Below, piece after piece: positions 8,716 through 16,717 of a stretch of 35,636 nucleotides of DNA; position 1 is the stretch's first letter; the number at the start of each line of letters is the position of its first letter. The position numbers and the translations under genes are program-made. The DNA is from Litorivivens sp041625495 (lineage in GTDB: Bacteria; Pseudomonadota; Gammaproteobacteria; Pseudomonadales; Spongiibacteraceae), in contig NZ_JBFJTH010000015.1 of the NCBI RefSeq assembly GCF_041625495.1, forward strand, positions 1 to 35,636, given 5' to 3'. The notes under the pieces are model-generated. The model worked only from the letters and a program-made list of their open reading frames with translations. It ran no database searches and had not been told where the DNA came from.

Positions 8716-8979
8716 TTACTTCAGCGCGTCTTCCTCGCTCACCAGCGGACGGCTTTCCCGCGTGCCGCGCATTGCGTGGCTCTTCGGTGGACGGTTACCG
8801 TCATCGTGCGCCAGAATCACGTGGTCGTCATGTACTTCCAGTAATACTCCCACGAAGGGCATGTCGCCAAGACTGCCATCGACCCGATAACTGACGACAT
8901 CGCCGGGCTTAAAGGTAGCTTCATCAAAATTAAACGAGAACGGGCACTTTTCTTCGCCCGGTTGAACCATATCTTTCAT
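8716..8979 (-). CDS. Small SH3-like hypothetical protein
   Basis: An 87-residue protein with no signal peptide or membrane segment. The ATG at 8979 follows AGGAT by 8 bases. The middle (FKPGDVVSYRVDG...FVGVLLEVHDDHVILAHDDG) alternates short beta-strand-like stretches and glycine turns, as in SH3-like or KOW-type small barrels. The C-terminus is charged. I do not recognise the family. It sits between the phosphoesterase and TetR2 on the same strand, but its 76-base gap to the phosphoesterase start leaves operon membership uncertain. It is probably a real gene because of its ribosome binding site, reasonable composition and lack of a competing frame. Confidence 0.65.
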   Translation of the reverse strand: MKDMVQPGEEKCPFSFNFDEATFKPGDVVSYRVDGSLGDMPFVGVLLEVHDDHVILAHDDGNRPPKSHAMRGTRESRPLVSEEDALK

Positions 8980-9055
8980 GGGAACATCCTGCAGAGCCTG
9001 GCGGCATGAGCCAAATTTAGTTGTACAACATTGTAGTTCATTAATGCGGCAAATC

Positions 9056-9706
9056 CTATGCTTGGCCTGCCAGCAGGTAACGCAGTAACAGCGCCAGCAA
9101 CTCCTCCCGGAACGCTGGGTCTTTCAGGGCCTGCGGCCGTTCGCGCAGCGCTGCCGTCAGACAGGATTCGAGCGTATGGCGGGCCAGAAAAGCCTGCATA
9201 TCGCGATCGCCTGCGCGTACACTGGCCTCATGCTGTGAGAGAAACAACGCAAACCAGTCAGCCCACGACGGGTTGGATTCGGCCTGGGTGCGCTGATTGA
9301 CCCGTTCGCGCACATCCAGTGCCTGATGATAGCGCTGATAAAAATCCGGCGATATCTGATACAGCTGGTAGAGAAAATCAGCTTCCATTCCAATGATCGC
9401 CTCAAGCGTGCCCGCAAAGGATTGTGCCGATAATTTCCAGATACGGGTAAATTCCAACGTGGCTTCATCTGCCAATTGCTGCAGCCGCTCCTCAAATACA
9501 TCGGCAAGCACCGCCTCCTTGTTCGGGAAATACTGGTATACCGACGCAATATTTACCCCCGCCACGTCAGCGATGCGTTGGGTGGTCAGACGGTCTGGCC
9601 CTTCGGTTTCAAGTATGCGGATACAGGCTTCGCGAATGGCCCGCACCAGTTCAGCAGAGCGGCTCTGCTTGGGCCGCTTGCGCGGCCGGGGCAGTTCACC
9701 GGCCAT
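9056..9706 (-). CDS. TetR/AcrR family transcriptional regulator 2
   Basis: A TetR-type regulator of about 216 residues with a basic N-terminus (PRPRKRPKQSRS) and a helix-turn-helix LTTQRIADVAGVNIASVYQY followed by FPNKEAVLADVF. The reading frame runs on to 9877, but that extension is a hydrophobic artefact overlapping the divergent sulfotransferase start, so I place the start at ATG 9706. GTG at 9709, one codon earlier, is equally possible because GGAG lies 8 bases upstream of it. The gene is divergent from the sulfotransferase/DUF1214/SDR operon across about 169 bases, which makes that operon its most likely target. The ligand is unknown. Confidence 0.9.
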   Translation of the reverse strand: MAGELPRPRKRPKQSRSAELVRAIREACIRILETEGPDRLTTQRIADVAGVNIASVYQYFPNKEAVLADVFEERLQQLADEATLEFTRIWKLSAQSFAGTLEAIIGMEADFLYQLYQISPDFYQRYHQALDVRERVNQRTQAESNPSWADWFALFLSQHEASVRAGDRDMQAFLARHTLESCLTAALRERPQALKDPAFREELLALLLRYLLAGQA

Positions 9707-9875
9707 CACCTGTATGCTCCATAAAAATGTAAGTATGCCTTTCGAAAACTCAAGTACTGCATTTTTAGCCTTTATTTTCAACGTGATACATAACAACAAA
9801 AAATATAAAACCGCAGTTGTGGCCGTGATAACCACACCGTAGATTACTGTCATCACTCTTGGATTACGGTAACCC
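9707..9875. promoter_or_regulatory. Divergent intergenic region TetR2 / sulfotransferase operon
   Basis: An AT-rich 169-base region. On the plus strand a weak promoter, TTGTGG (9817-9822) and TAGATT (17-base spacer), can be drawn, and its spacer carries the arms TGTGG (9818-9822) and CCACA (9832-9836), a possible operator. ATTACTGT and ATTACGGT repeat nearer the sulfotransferase start. All of this is by-eye inference. Confidence 0.3.
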
Positions 9876-11024
9876 ATGTACTTCGACTTTGACTACTACT
9901 GGCGAGTTATTCGCTATGTCTGGCGTTTAAAACAGTGGCCCAAACGGCGCCGAGTGCTGCTCAGACTACTGGTATTAACACCGCCACTGACCCTGTTTCA
10001 CGGCCTATGTTTCTTGCTCGACTATCTACTATTTCCCCGGCTCTGGCGACAAAAGGTAAAGCAACCGGTCTTTATCGTCGGCCATGCGCGCAGCGGTACC
10101 ACGCTAATGCACCGATTGATGTCAGCAGATGGCGAGCGCTTCAGCTACTTTCTTTACTGGGAAACCTTGTTCCCTTCACTGCTGCAGAAAAAATGCATAC
10201 GCCTACTGGGCAGGGTCGATGCCTTTTTTGGTGGCCCTATTGTGAAAAAACTAAAGGCCTGGGATGAAAAAACCTTTGGCCCCTTCCGTCATATGCATGA
10301 CATGAGCTTGTGGAATTCGGAGGAGGACCAGTTTGTTATGCGCGCAGCCTTTGTCACCCAACAGTGGGCAACTGACCTGCCAGTGATGAACGAGATTGAT
10401 CTGTTCCATGTGGACCAGATGCCACGCAAACGCAAACGTTGGCTGAACCACTACCGCGAATGTGTCAAACGTCAACTATTACTCAATGGCGGTGACAAAA
10501 TTCACCTCAGCAAAAACCCGGTGATGAGCGGCTGGGTAGGCTCACTGATCGAAGCATTTCCCGATGCTCGTATTGTCGTCATGATGCGCGATCCCAGTCA
10601 GTGTATCCCCAGTCTGCTGAAACTGGTTGAAATGTCCTGGCGGCATCAGGGCTGGAAGCCAGAAGAGTATCAAGACTCCCTGAATACACTGCGTGACATT
10701 TCTTTCGAAACATTCCACAACCCAGCGCGACAGCTGGCGCAACAACCCGATACACCACACTGCGTGGTGGACTATCGCAAGCTCACCCGCACCCCGCGCG
10801 AAACCGTGCACGCGGTATATGAGGCGCTGGGGTTGGAGCTCTCGGAAAGCTTTGACCAGTATCTGCAAGCACAGGCCGAGCGGGAGAAAAATCACGCCTC
10901 AAAATTCGAATACAGCCTTGGCGATTATGCACTGACCGGCGCCGCTATCGAGGCAGAGCTCGAACCCTTTTATCAACAGTACAACTGGCCACGCGCGGCC
11001 AGTCACGGCGCAAACGGAGAATAA
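9876..11024 (+). CDS. Sulfotransferase family protein 1, membrane-associated
   Basis: A 382-residue protein of the PAPS-dependent sulfotransferase fold (Sulfotransfer_3-like). The 5'-phosphosulfate-binding P-loop is GHARSGTT (69-76), an LSKNP segment lies at 211-215, and the 3'-phosphate-binding motif is MRDPSQCIPS (about 237-246). A hydrophobic stretch at about 28-53 after a basic patch (KRRR) suggests the protein is anchored to the inner face of the membrane, fitting a lipid-like acceptor. The ribosome binding site is weak. It is the first gene of an operon with the DUF1214 gene (2-base gap) and an SDR, divergent from TetR2. Bacterial members are often annotated from the fold alone, so sulfation is likely but not proven. 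Confidence 0.88.
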   Translation: MYFDFDYYWRVIRYVWRLKQWPKRRRVLLRLLVLTPPLTLFHGLCFLLDYLLFPRLWRQKVKQPVFIVGHARSGTTLMHRLMSADGERFSYFLYWETLFPSLLQKKCIRLLGRVDAFFGGPIVKKLKAWDEKTFGPFRHMHDMSLWNSEEDQFVMRAAFVTQQWATDLPVMNEIDLFHVDQMPRKRKRWLNHYRECVKRQLLLNGGDKIHLSKNPVMSGWVGSLIEAFPDARIVVMMRDPSQCIPSLLKLVEMSWRHQGWKPEEYQDSLNTLRDISFETFHNPARQLAQQPDTPHCVVDYRKLTRTPRETVHAVYEALGLELSESFDQYLQAQAEREKNHASKFEYSLGDYALTGAAIEAELEPFYQQYNWPRAASHGANGE

Positions 11025-11026
11025 TA

Positions 11027-12409
11027 ATGGCACAAGAACAAACGACAGACGCACTCAAGCAGCAATTGCGCAGCGCTTTTGACGACATGATTCAGAGCTT
11101 TCAGGAGGCTCGGGATGCCATCGACAACCCGGCCCTTTACCCTCCGCCAGCAAACGAGCGTAATCTCGCCGAGGGCTATCGCTACCTATTGGGCTTTATG
11201 CTCAGCGGCATCGAACGCACCTTGGCAGACCCACTCTATCCACGCTTCCGCCGGGCCATACAAACCACAAACCGGGCAACCATCGACAATGCCGATGCGG
11301 TTTATCTGATGGCGGAAATTGACGGCAATCACAGTTATCGCGTACGCGGCAAAGCGGCCGACACCAGACACTGGCGCGGAGAAACGCCTGCCGATGGCAT
11401 CACAGCGCCGCAGTATGTGATATTCGAGCTGTCCAGTGGTTATGCCGGCGATTCGGGCAAGCTGTCAGAAATGCAACCGGGAACGCGCATCAACACCAGC
11501 ACGCTCGATAGCAGTGAATTACTCATTGCGGATGATGGCAGTTTTGACATCCTGATTGCACCGGAAAAACCGGCCAACTACAGCGGTAATTTCATGCTCA
11601 GTAAGCGCACCAGTCGCGATGTAGAACATGTCGGAAGGTATCTGACCTGCCGAGAGCTATTTCACGACTGGGCCAACCAAGATGTCATGGATCTGGAAAT
11701 TTTGCGAATCGGCTGTGAAAACGAGGTCAAACCACCGCTATCTGCCCGGGAGGCTGCCGAGCATCTACGCGAAGTGGGCAGGATTGCGCGCAATCAGGTG
11801 CACTTCTGGAACGCCTTTAACGCGATCACCCTGGAAACCTATGGCCAAGTACCCGGCGGCATCAGCGAAAAAATGGGAATGGATAGACCCTTTATGCCCG
11901 TCAACGATATGAACCCGCCCAACGCGCTCGGCTTGGCAACAGGGGGCGGCCAGAGCAGCAATATTTACGCAGGAGGCACCTACCTGCTCGACGACAACGA
12001 AGCGCTGATCATTGAAACAAAGACGGTCATCGAACCTGCCTTTATCGGCTTTCACCTGGCCAATTTATGGGGCGAGTCACTCGACTTTGAAAGCTATCCC
12101 AGCAACATCAACGGTCATCTTATGGAATCTGACCCCGATGGTTACCGGCGCTGGGTGGTCTGCCACCGCGATCCTGGCATTGCCAACTGGGTCAGCACCA
12201 CTGGGCTTCCTCACGGTTACACATCAATGCGCTGGACTTACCCGACACCCCCACCAAAGGAACACTGGCCTACGCTGAAAGTCGAGAAAGTTGCGTTCGA
12301 AGATATCCGAAAGCAACTGCCACATGCCAGAACCGTTAGTGAACAGGAACGCGCTGATCAGCGTCTCATTCGCCACCGCCACGTACAGCGTCGCTATCGC
12401 CAATATTAA
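11027..12409 (+). CDS. DUF1214-type protein 1
   Basis: A 460-residue cytoplasmic protein (no signal peptide) that I match to the DUF1214-type proteins seen in mycobacteria and sphingomonads. Recognisable blocks are EGYRYLLGFML, AEIDGNHSYRVRG, DGSFDILIAPEKP, WGESLDFE and RDPGIANWVSTTGLPHG. The same blocks occur in order in the second copy at 16718-17827, so the two are paralogues, this one about 90 residues longer. The biochemical function of the family is unknown to me. It starts 2 bases after the sulfotransferase stop with GGAG 7 bases upstream, and its own stop TAA runs directly into the ribosome binding site of the next gene. The tight coupling argues that it acts with the sulfotransferase on one substrate. 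Confidence 0.85.
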   Translation: MAQEQTTDALKQQLRSAFDDMIQSFQEARDAIDNPALYPPPANERNLAEGYRYLLGFMLSGIERTLADPLYPRFRRAIQTTNRATIDNADAVYLMAEIDGNHSYRVRGKAADTRHWRGETPADGITAPQYVIFELSSGYAGDSGKLSEMQPGTRINTSTLDSSELLIADDGSFDILIAPEKPANYSGNFMLSKRTSRDVEHVGRYLTCRELFHDWANQDVMDLEILRIGCENEVKPPLSAREAAEHLREVGRIARNQVHFWNAFNAITLETYGQVPGGISEKMGMDRPFMPVNDMNPPNALGLATGGGQSSNIYAGGTYLLDDNEALIIETKTVIEPAFIGFHLANLWGESLDFESYPSNINGHLMESDPDGYRRWVVCHRDPGIANWVSTTGLPHGYTSMRWTYPTPPPKEHWPTLKVEKVAFEDIRKQLPHARTVSEQERADQRLIRHRHVQRRYRQY

Positions 12410-12418
12410 GGAGACATC

Positions 12419-13270
12419 ATGCATTCATTGAAAGGTAAAACGGCTTTTATTACTGGCGCCAGCCGTGGCATCGGTCGTGCAATCGCGACACGTTTTGCAG
12501 CTGAAGGCGCCAGCGTTGTTCTGTGCGCTTCCCGACTGGGGGCCCACGGCGATCTGCAAGGTACATTGGAAGAAGCTGTTGCACAGATCAATGCCAGTGG
12601 CGGTAACGCCGCCGCTCAGGTCTGCAATCTTCTGGACGAAACAGCCCGTGCCGACCTGATAGCACAGGCCAGCCAACACTTTGGACCGATTGATATACTC
12701 GTCAACAATGCGGCAACCTCCGTGATGAACATGCCGAGTCAGGTTAGTACCAAACACCGCAATCGTATGTTCGACCTCAACGTGAACGTCCCAGTAGAAC
12801 TTACCCAGCAGGCCTTGGCCGGTATGCGAGAACGCGGCGCTGGTTGGGTACTCAATTTGAGCAGCGCCACGATCAATCAGCCAACTGTGCCGTATCGAGA
12901 CTCTCGCGAAGCAGCGCTGGTCATCGGTGCCTACGGTGCCAGCAAGGCTGCACTGGCTCGCTACAGCGAGGCACTTGCCCACGAACTTGCGCCAGAAAAA
13001 ATCTACGTCAATACCTTGGCCCCCGAGGCCATTGTACTGACCTCCGGCGCTGACTATGTGCGCAATATTGCGCGCAACAACCCAGACATGGTCGAACCGG
13101 TGGAAATGATGGCTGAAGCTGCGTTGGCGCTGTGCTCACGCTCGCTGGTCGGTTTAACCGCCTATAGTCGTCAACTGGTGCACAGCCTCGGACTGGAGGT
13201 GCATAGCCTGGACGGCACCACTGTTTTGGGTGACGCCTTTGCCCCCGCTGATGTGAATACCACTGTCTGA
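12419..13270 (+). CDS. Short-chain dehydrogenase/reductase (SDR) 1
   Basis: A 283-residue NAD(P)-dependent oxidoreductase with the Rossmann motif TGASRGIG (12-19), NNAA (96-99), catalytic Ser148/149 (NLSSAT) and YGASK (Tyr172, Lys176). The Ser-Tyr interval is about 23 residues instead of the usual 12 or so, because PTVPYRDSREAALVIGA is inserted before the active-site tyrosine; this may shape a large substrate pocket. AAGGAG precedes the ATG by 6 bases and overlaps the upstream stop. Third gene of the sulfotransferase operon, so it likely oxidises or reduces an alcohol/ketone in the same pathway. SDR family secure; substrate unknown. Confidence 0.92.
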   Translation: MHSLKGKTAFITGASRGIGRAIATRFAAEGASVVLCASRLGAHGDLQGTLEEAVAQINASGGNAAAQVCNLLDETARADLIAQASQHFGPIDILVNNAATSVMNMPSQVSTKHRNRMFDLNVNVPVELTQQALAGMRERGAGWVLNLSSATINQPTVPYRDSREAALVIGAYGASKAALARYSEALAHELAPEKIYVNTLAPEAIVLTSGADYVRNIARNNPDMVEPVEMMAEAALALCSRSLVGLTAYSRQLVHSLGLEVHSLDGTTVLGDAFAPADVNTTV

Positions 13271-13451
13271 GCATCGCCTGGGAGTGACGCGGCGGCAGTC
13301 ACCCCGTCGCGTCATTACCGCAGGGGTCGCATTTACTGTAAACTCAGGTGCGATTACCAGGTTCCGCTATGGGGTGATTTCTCGTGACAGTGCCGCATTT
13401 CAGCTACCCAAACGCAGTAACGCACAGCCCGGCCAGTCAGCGGGATGCAAT

Positions 13452-14078
13452 GTGAAAGTACGCGCTGGTTTCATTCTTTTGTGGCTATTCGCCATACCCG
13501 CCGCTGCCGAGTGCACCTTGAACCCGGCAAATCTGCGCGCCCAGTACCAGATAATCCAGCAGCAGCCGGGCGCGGAAAAAAAACACACGCTAGTGTTATG
13601 GCGCAGTAATAATCAATCCCTTCATCAGCGCCCCGATCAAGGTATCAGCGATCATTGGCGTTGGCTGCGTGATGGCGAGATTGCACACATTCGCTTCTTC
13701 GAACACTTTGACCGGGGTGTCGCACTACCAACTGTCACCACTGACTGGTCAGCAAAATATCAACTGCTGTCCGACAATGCCCTGCAGCAAATGACACTGG
13801 AGGAGCGCAGTGGCAGCGGCTGTCAGCGCCTTGAAAAATATCGCCGCCAACTGCGCGATGGCACATTGATTGTGTGGTGGAATCCGGACCTGGAACTGGT
13901 TGTGCTGCTGGACCGGCAGATGAGCGACAGCACTACCACCATGAAACTGGTGGATTTCGACACTGACGACGAACTTGTCAAAACTGAAATATCCCGTCGG
14001 TTGTCGCTACCGGTAACCGAGCTTGATACCGTGAAACAGAACGCTGAATTTGCTCAGGCAGTTCTGCAAAGCCTTTAA
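13452..14078 (+). CDS. Periplasmic protein of unknown function
   Basis: A protein of about 208 residues with a clear signal peptide (VKVRAGFILLWLFAIPAAA followed by EC), suggesting export to the periplasm. I chose the GTG at 13452 because it opens the signal peptide and has GGGA about 7 bases upstream; the frame runs back to 13284, but that extension is polar, arginine-rich and unlikely to be translated. Cysteines near the new N-terminus and at ERSGSGCQRLEKY could form a disulfide. The rest is mixed alpha/beta with tryptophans (DHWRWLRDG, IVWWNPDLELV) and no motif I recognise. It lies 181 bases after the SDR, so it may be read through from the operon or have its own promoter. Confidence 0.7.
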   Translation: MKVRAGFILLWLFAIPAAAECTLNPANLRAQYQIIQQQPGAEKKHTLVLWRSNNQSLHQRPDQGISDHWRWLRDGEIAHIRFFEHFDRGVALPTVTTDWSAKYQLLSDNALQQMTLEERSGSGCQRLEKYRRQLRDGTLIVWWNPDLELVVLLDRQMSDSTTTMKLVDFDTDDELVKTEISRRLSLPVTELDTVKQNAEFAQAVLQSL

Positions 14079-14280
14079 ACTCCCTGAATTGTGTAGCATC
14101 CGACACCGCCTTCACTGAAACCCATTTCAATTTTGTTGCCCATCGAGCTTCGCGAAAGCAAATTCAAAAGCCCGATGACCGAAAATACCGGTGAACTGTC
14201 AGAAAACGCTATTGGCCAACGTTCAAGTGAAGCGCACAGTAGTGTGCTATGGCAACACAATAGCGATAAAGGAGGCCATG

Positions 14281-15459
14281 ATGAGCAAACTGGATTACCG
14301 GATTTTCGACGCCGACCATCACTACTACGAAGCAGAAGACGCTTTTACTCGTCATATTGACCGAAAGATGGAACGTCGCTGCATGCAGTGGGCCGATATC
14401 AATGGAAAGCGCAAATTGCTGGTGGGCGGCAAGCTCTGCCCCTTTATTCCGAACCCCACCTTCGACCCGGTAGCCAAACCGGGCTGTATGGATGATTTCT
14501 TTCGGGCCAAAAACCCAGAGGGCAAAGGCCTGAAAGAACTGTTTGGCGAGCTAGAGCCCATTCGCCCCGAATACCGTGACCGAGATGCCCGCGTCGCACT
14601 GATGGACAAGCAAGGCATTGAAGGCATGCTGATGTTTCCCACGCTGGGAGTAGGCATGGAGCAAGCACTGAAAGACGACCCGGAAGCCATTAGCGCCGCC
14701 TTCTACGCCTTTAACCGCTGGCTGCAGGACGACTGGGGTTGTAACTACCGGAACCGTATTTACGCTGCACCCTATATTAGCCTGGTAGAGCCAGCCTTTG
14801 CGGTAAGCGAACTGCAATGGGCACTGCAGCACGACGTTCGGGTAGTTGTCATGCGCTCGGGCCCGGTGATGCACCCCAATGGTAATCGTAGCTTGGGCCA
14901 TCCGGATCACGACGCATTCTGGGCGCTAGCCAATGAAAGCGGTATTACCGTGGCCTTTCACTCCGGTGATTCGGGCTACCACCAGTTCAATGAGTTCTGG
15001 GGCGAAGGCGGCCACATGAAAGCCTTTGGCACCTCACTACTGGGCAGTGCATTGAGCGCCAACCCAATCTCCGACACGGTGGCCTCCCTCATCATTGATG
15101 GTGTGCTGGATCGCTACCGCAATCTCAGGATTGCCACCATCGAGTCCGGTTCAGGCTGGGTGAAGCCATTGCTCAAATCTCTGAAGAAAACCTATGGCCA
15201 GTTTCCACAAGCCTTCAAACGTGATCCGTCAGAAGCCCTGCGCGAGCAGGTTTGGGTTTCACCCTACTACGAAGACGATATGCAGGAATTGAAGTCTGTC
15301 ATCGGTGCCGATCGTATTTTATTTGGCTCAGATTACCCGCACGCTGAGGGGCTAAAAGTACCGATGAGCTTTATAGACGATATTGCTGATTTCTCGGCGC
15401 AAGACCAGCGCCTAATCATGCGTGAAAACGGCATGGGGTTGATTCAGCGGCAAGGCTAG
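14281..15459 (+). CDS. Amidohydrolase-family metal-dependent hydrolase or decarboxylase (amidohydrolase 2 type)
   Basis: A protein of about 392 residues with a TIM-barrel amidohydrolase-2 fold, the family of ACMSD and related decarboxylases/hydrolases. Visible metal and active-site elements are DADHHYYE (10-17), FHSG with His227, ESGSGW with Glu288, and FGSDYPH with Asp351 and His354. AGGAGG at 14270-14275 is 5 bases before the ATG at 14281; the adjacent ATG at 14278 is too close to it, and the frame upstream to 14191 is spurious. The family acts on amides, lactones or carboxylated rings; in catabolic clusters of marine bacteria such genes often sit next to SDRs and CoA enzymes. It follows the sulfotransferase operon on the same strand after about 200 bases and converges on the second sulfotransferase. 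The precise reaction is unknown. Confidence 0.88.
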   Translation: MSKLDYRIFDADHHYYEAEDAFTRHIDRKMERRCMQWADINGKRKLLVGGKLCPFIPNPTFDPVAKPGCMDDFFRAKNPEGKGLKELFGELEPIRPEYRDRDARVALMDKQGIEGMLMFPTLGVGMEQALKDDPEAISAAFYAFNRWLQDDWGCNYRNRIYAAPYISLVEPAFAVSELQWALQHDVRVVVMRSGPVMHPNGNRSLGHPDHDAFWALANESGITVAFHSGDSGYHQFNEFWGEGGHMKAFGTSLLGSALSANPISDTVASLIIDGVLDRYRNLRIATIESGSGWVKPLLKSLKKTYGQFPQAFKRDPSEALREQVWVSPYYEDDMQELKSVIGADRILFGSDYPHAEGLKVPMSFIDDIADFSAQDQRLIMRENGMGLIQRQG

Positions 15460-15466
15460 GAAAGCA

Positions 15467-15495
15467 CCGGCTGCTACCTGCTGGGTAGCAGCCGG
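15467..15495. terminator. Strong hairpin between converging amidohydrolase and sulfotransferase 2
   Basis: CCGGCTGCTACC (15467-15478) pairs perfectly with GGTAGCAGCCGG (15484-15495) around a 5-base loop. It sits between two converging genes and could stop transcription from both sides, although neither strand has a good T tract. Confidence 0.6.
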
Positions 15496-15524
15496 CCTTG
15501 CCGGCGAAGACATCTCAAGAGAGG

Positions 15525-16700
15525 CTAACGCAGGTACTGCGCACGATATTCGGCAAACTGCTCTTTCAAGCCTTCTTCCGAAAACCCAAACTGCTCCAGC
15601 GTATATTCGTGGCTAGGACGCGCTTCGCGCTTGTTTTCCTCACGCCACTTTTCCATAGCCACCCTTGCTTCTTCGGTAAACGTCATGCCGATGAAGTCGT
15701 ATACCGCCTGCGCCGGTACCATCGGGTTGGCCACGGTATCTTTGTACCAGACATCAATAAATGCGTCCGGCTTGGATTGACGAGTTTGCATGGTGTGCAG
15801 CATGCCCCGCGCGTACTTTGCAGCCCACTGTTCGCCGACCACTTTGGGATCGGGCTCATCGGCGCACATGATCCACAGGTTGTAGTTCATGCTGGCGGCA
15901 GACGGAATGGTCTGCAACGGATCACGATGGGTCTGAATGATTTTCGCATCCGGGAACACCCGCAACAAAGTAGCAACATGATGCAGGTGGTGTGGCGTTT
16001 TCAGTAACCAGCGCTCTGCCTGCTGCCCCTTCTGCTTTTTCTGCCACTGCAAGCTCTGCAGCTGGCGCTTCAGGTATTCGTAACCGGGTGTATTATCGTG
16101 GGTGTCGTTCCACTTGCCATAAGTGGGCACATTGCAAAATGCATCCGGCACCGTACTGTAGAAGCTGTGCTCCAGCAGCATGATGTCTTCATCTGGCGCG
16201 TGCGGATCCATCGGATGAATAGCGGCCAGCTCCGGGTTGGCCTCAAGCATGGCGGCCACTTCGGCCTCGCCTTCCACTATGCGCTGATCGGTTTGTGTCG
16301 GTGTCCAGTCCATATAGGGCGCGGGGTTGCGCACCTCGTACCACAGCGGCGCATAGAAGCGTGAGTCACTGGCCAGTACCCGGTGAAACATGGTGGAACC
16401 GGTTCGCTGCAGCCCGATGATAACTACCGGCGCGGTAATCTGCTCGTCCAGTATCTCCGGGTGCCGCGCAATCCAGCCTTCAGTGCGCAGGCGATTGCAC
16501 AGAATATTCAGAATGCGCTGGTACTGGGTGAAGCGGCCAACGGCATTGAGGTTTGCCTCTTCGTTGAGTGATTTGACCAACACTTCGAAGGGCTCACGAA
16601 AGGATTCATCACCAAAATCGTGTAAACCGGTTGCGTCTTGCGCTGCTTTTAACAACCCATCAACACTGAGTTCAACGTGCGGAATTTCTTGCTCTGACAT
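15525..16700 (-). CDS. Sulfotransferase family protein 2
   Basis: A 391-residue PAPS-type sulfotransferase-fold protein, cytoplasmic with no membrane segment. The P-loop is GLQRTGST (96-103), LLKTPHHLHH lies at 232-241, and the 3'-phosphate site is HRDPLQTIPS (258-267). The LLKTP-H motif is the form usual in Sulfotransfer_3 proteins of mycobacteria and sphingomonads; sulfotransferase 1 has a divergent LSKNP here. GAGGA lies 10 bases before the ATG. It follows the DUF1214 paralogue by 17 bases on the minus strand, so the two form an operon in the reverse order to the plus-strand copy. The two sulfotransferases are only distantly related, so they are probably not a recent duplication. Confidence 0.9.
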   Translation of the reverse strand: MSEQEIPHVELSVDGLLKAAQDATGLHDFGDESFREPFEVLVKSLNEEANLNAVGRFTQYQRILNILCNRLRTEGWIARHPEILDEQITAPVVIIGLQRTGSTMFHRVLASDSRFYAPLWYEVRNPAPYMDWTPTQTDQRIVEGEAEVAAMLEANPELAAIHPMDPHAPDEDIMLLEHSFYSTVPDAFCNVPTYGKWNDTHDNTPGYEYLKRQLQSLQWQKKQKGQQAERWLLKTPHHLHHVATLLRVFPDAKIIQTHRDPLQTIPSAASMNYNLWIMCADEPDPKVVGEQWAAKYARGMLHTMQTRQSKPDAFIDVWYKDTVANPMVPAQAVYDFIGMTFTEEARVAMEKWREENKREARPSHEYTLEQFGFSEEGLKEQFAEYRAQYLR

Positions 16701-16717
16701 GGGTACTAAATCCTCGA

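Noticed and set aside
9707..9877. Hydrophobic N-terminal extension of TetR2
   Set aside because: It overlaps the divergent sulfotransferase start and would place a membrane helix before a DNA-binding domain; the better start is at 9706 or 9709.
13284..13451. N-terminal extension of the periplasmic protein
   Set aside because: Polar and arginine-rich, and it would bury the signal peptide in the middle of the protein.
14133..14360. Short frame before the amidohydrolase
   Set aside because: It overlaps the amidohydrolase start in another frame, ends in an arginine-rich shadow and has no ribosome binding site.
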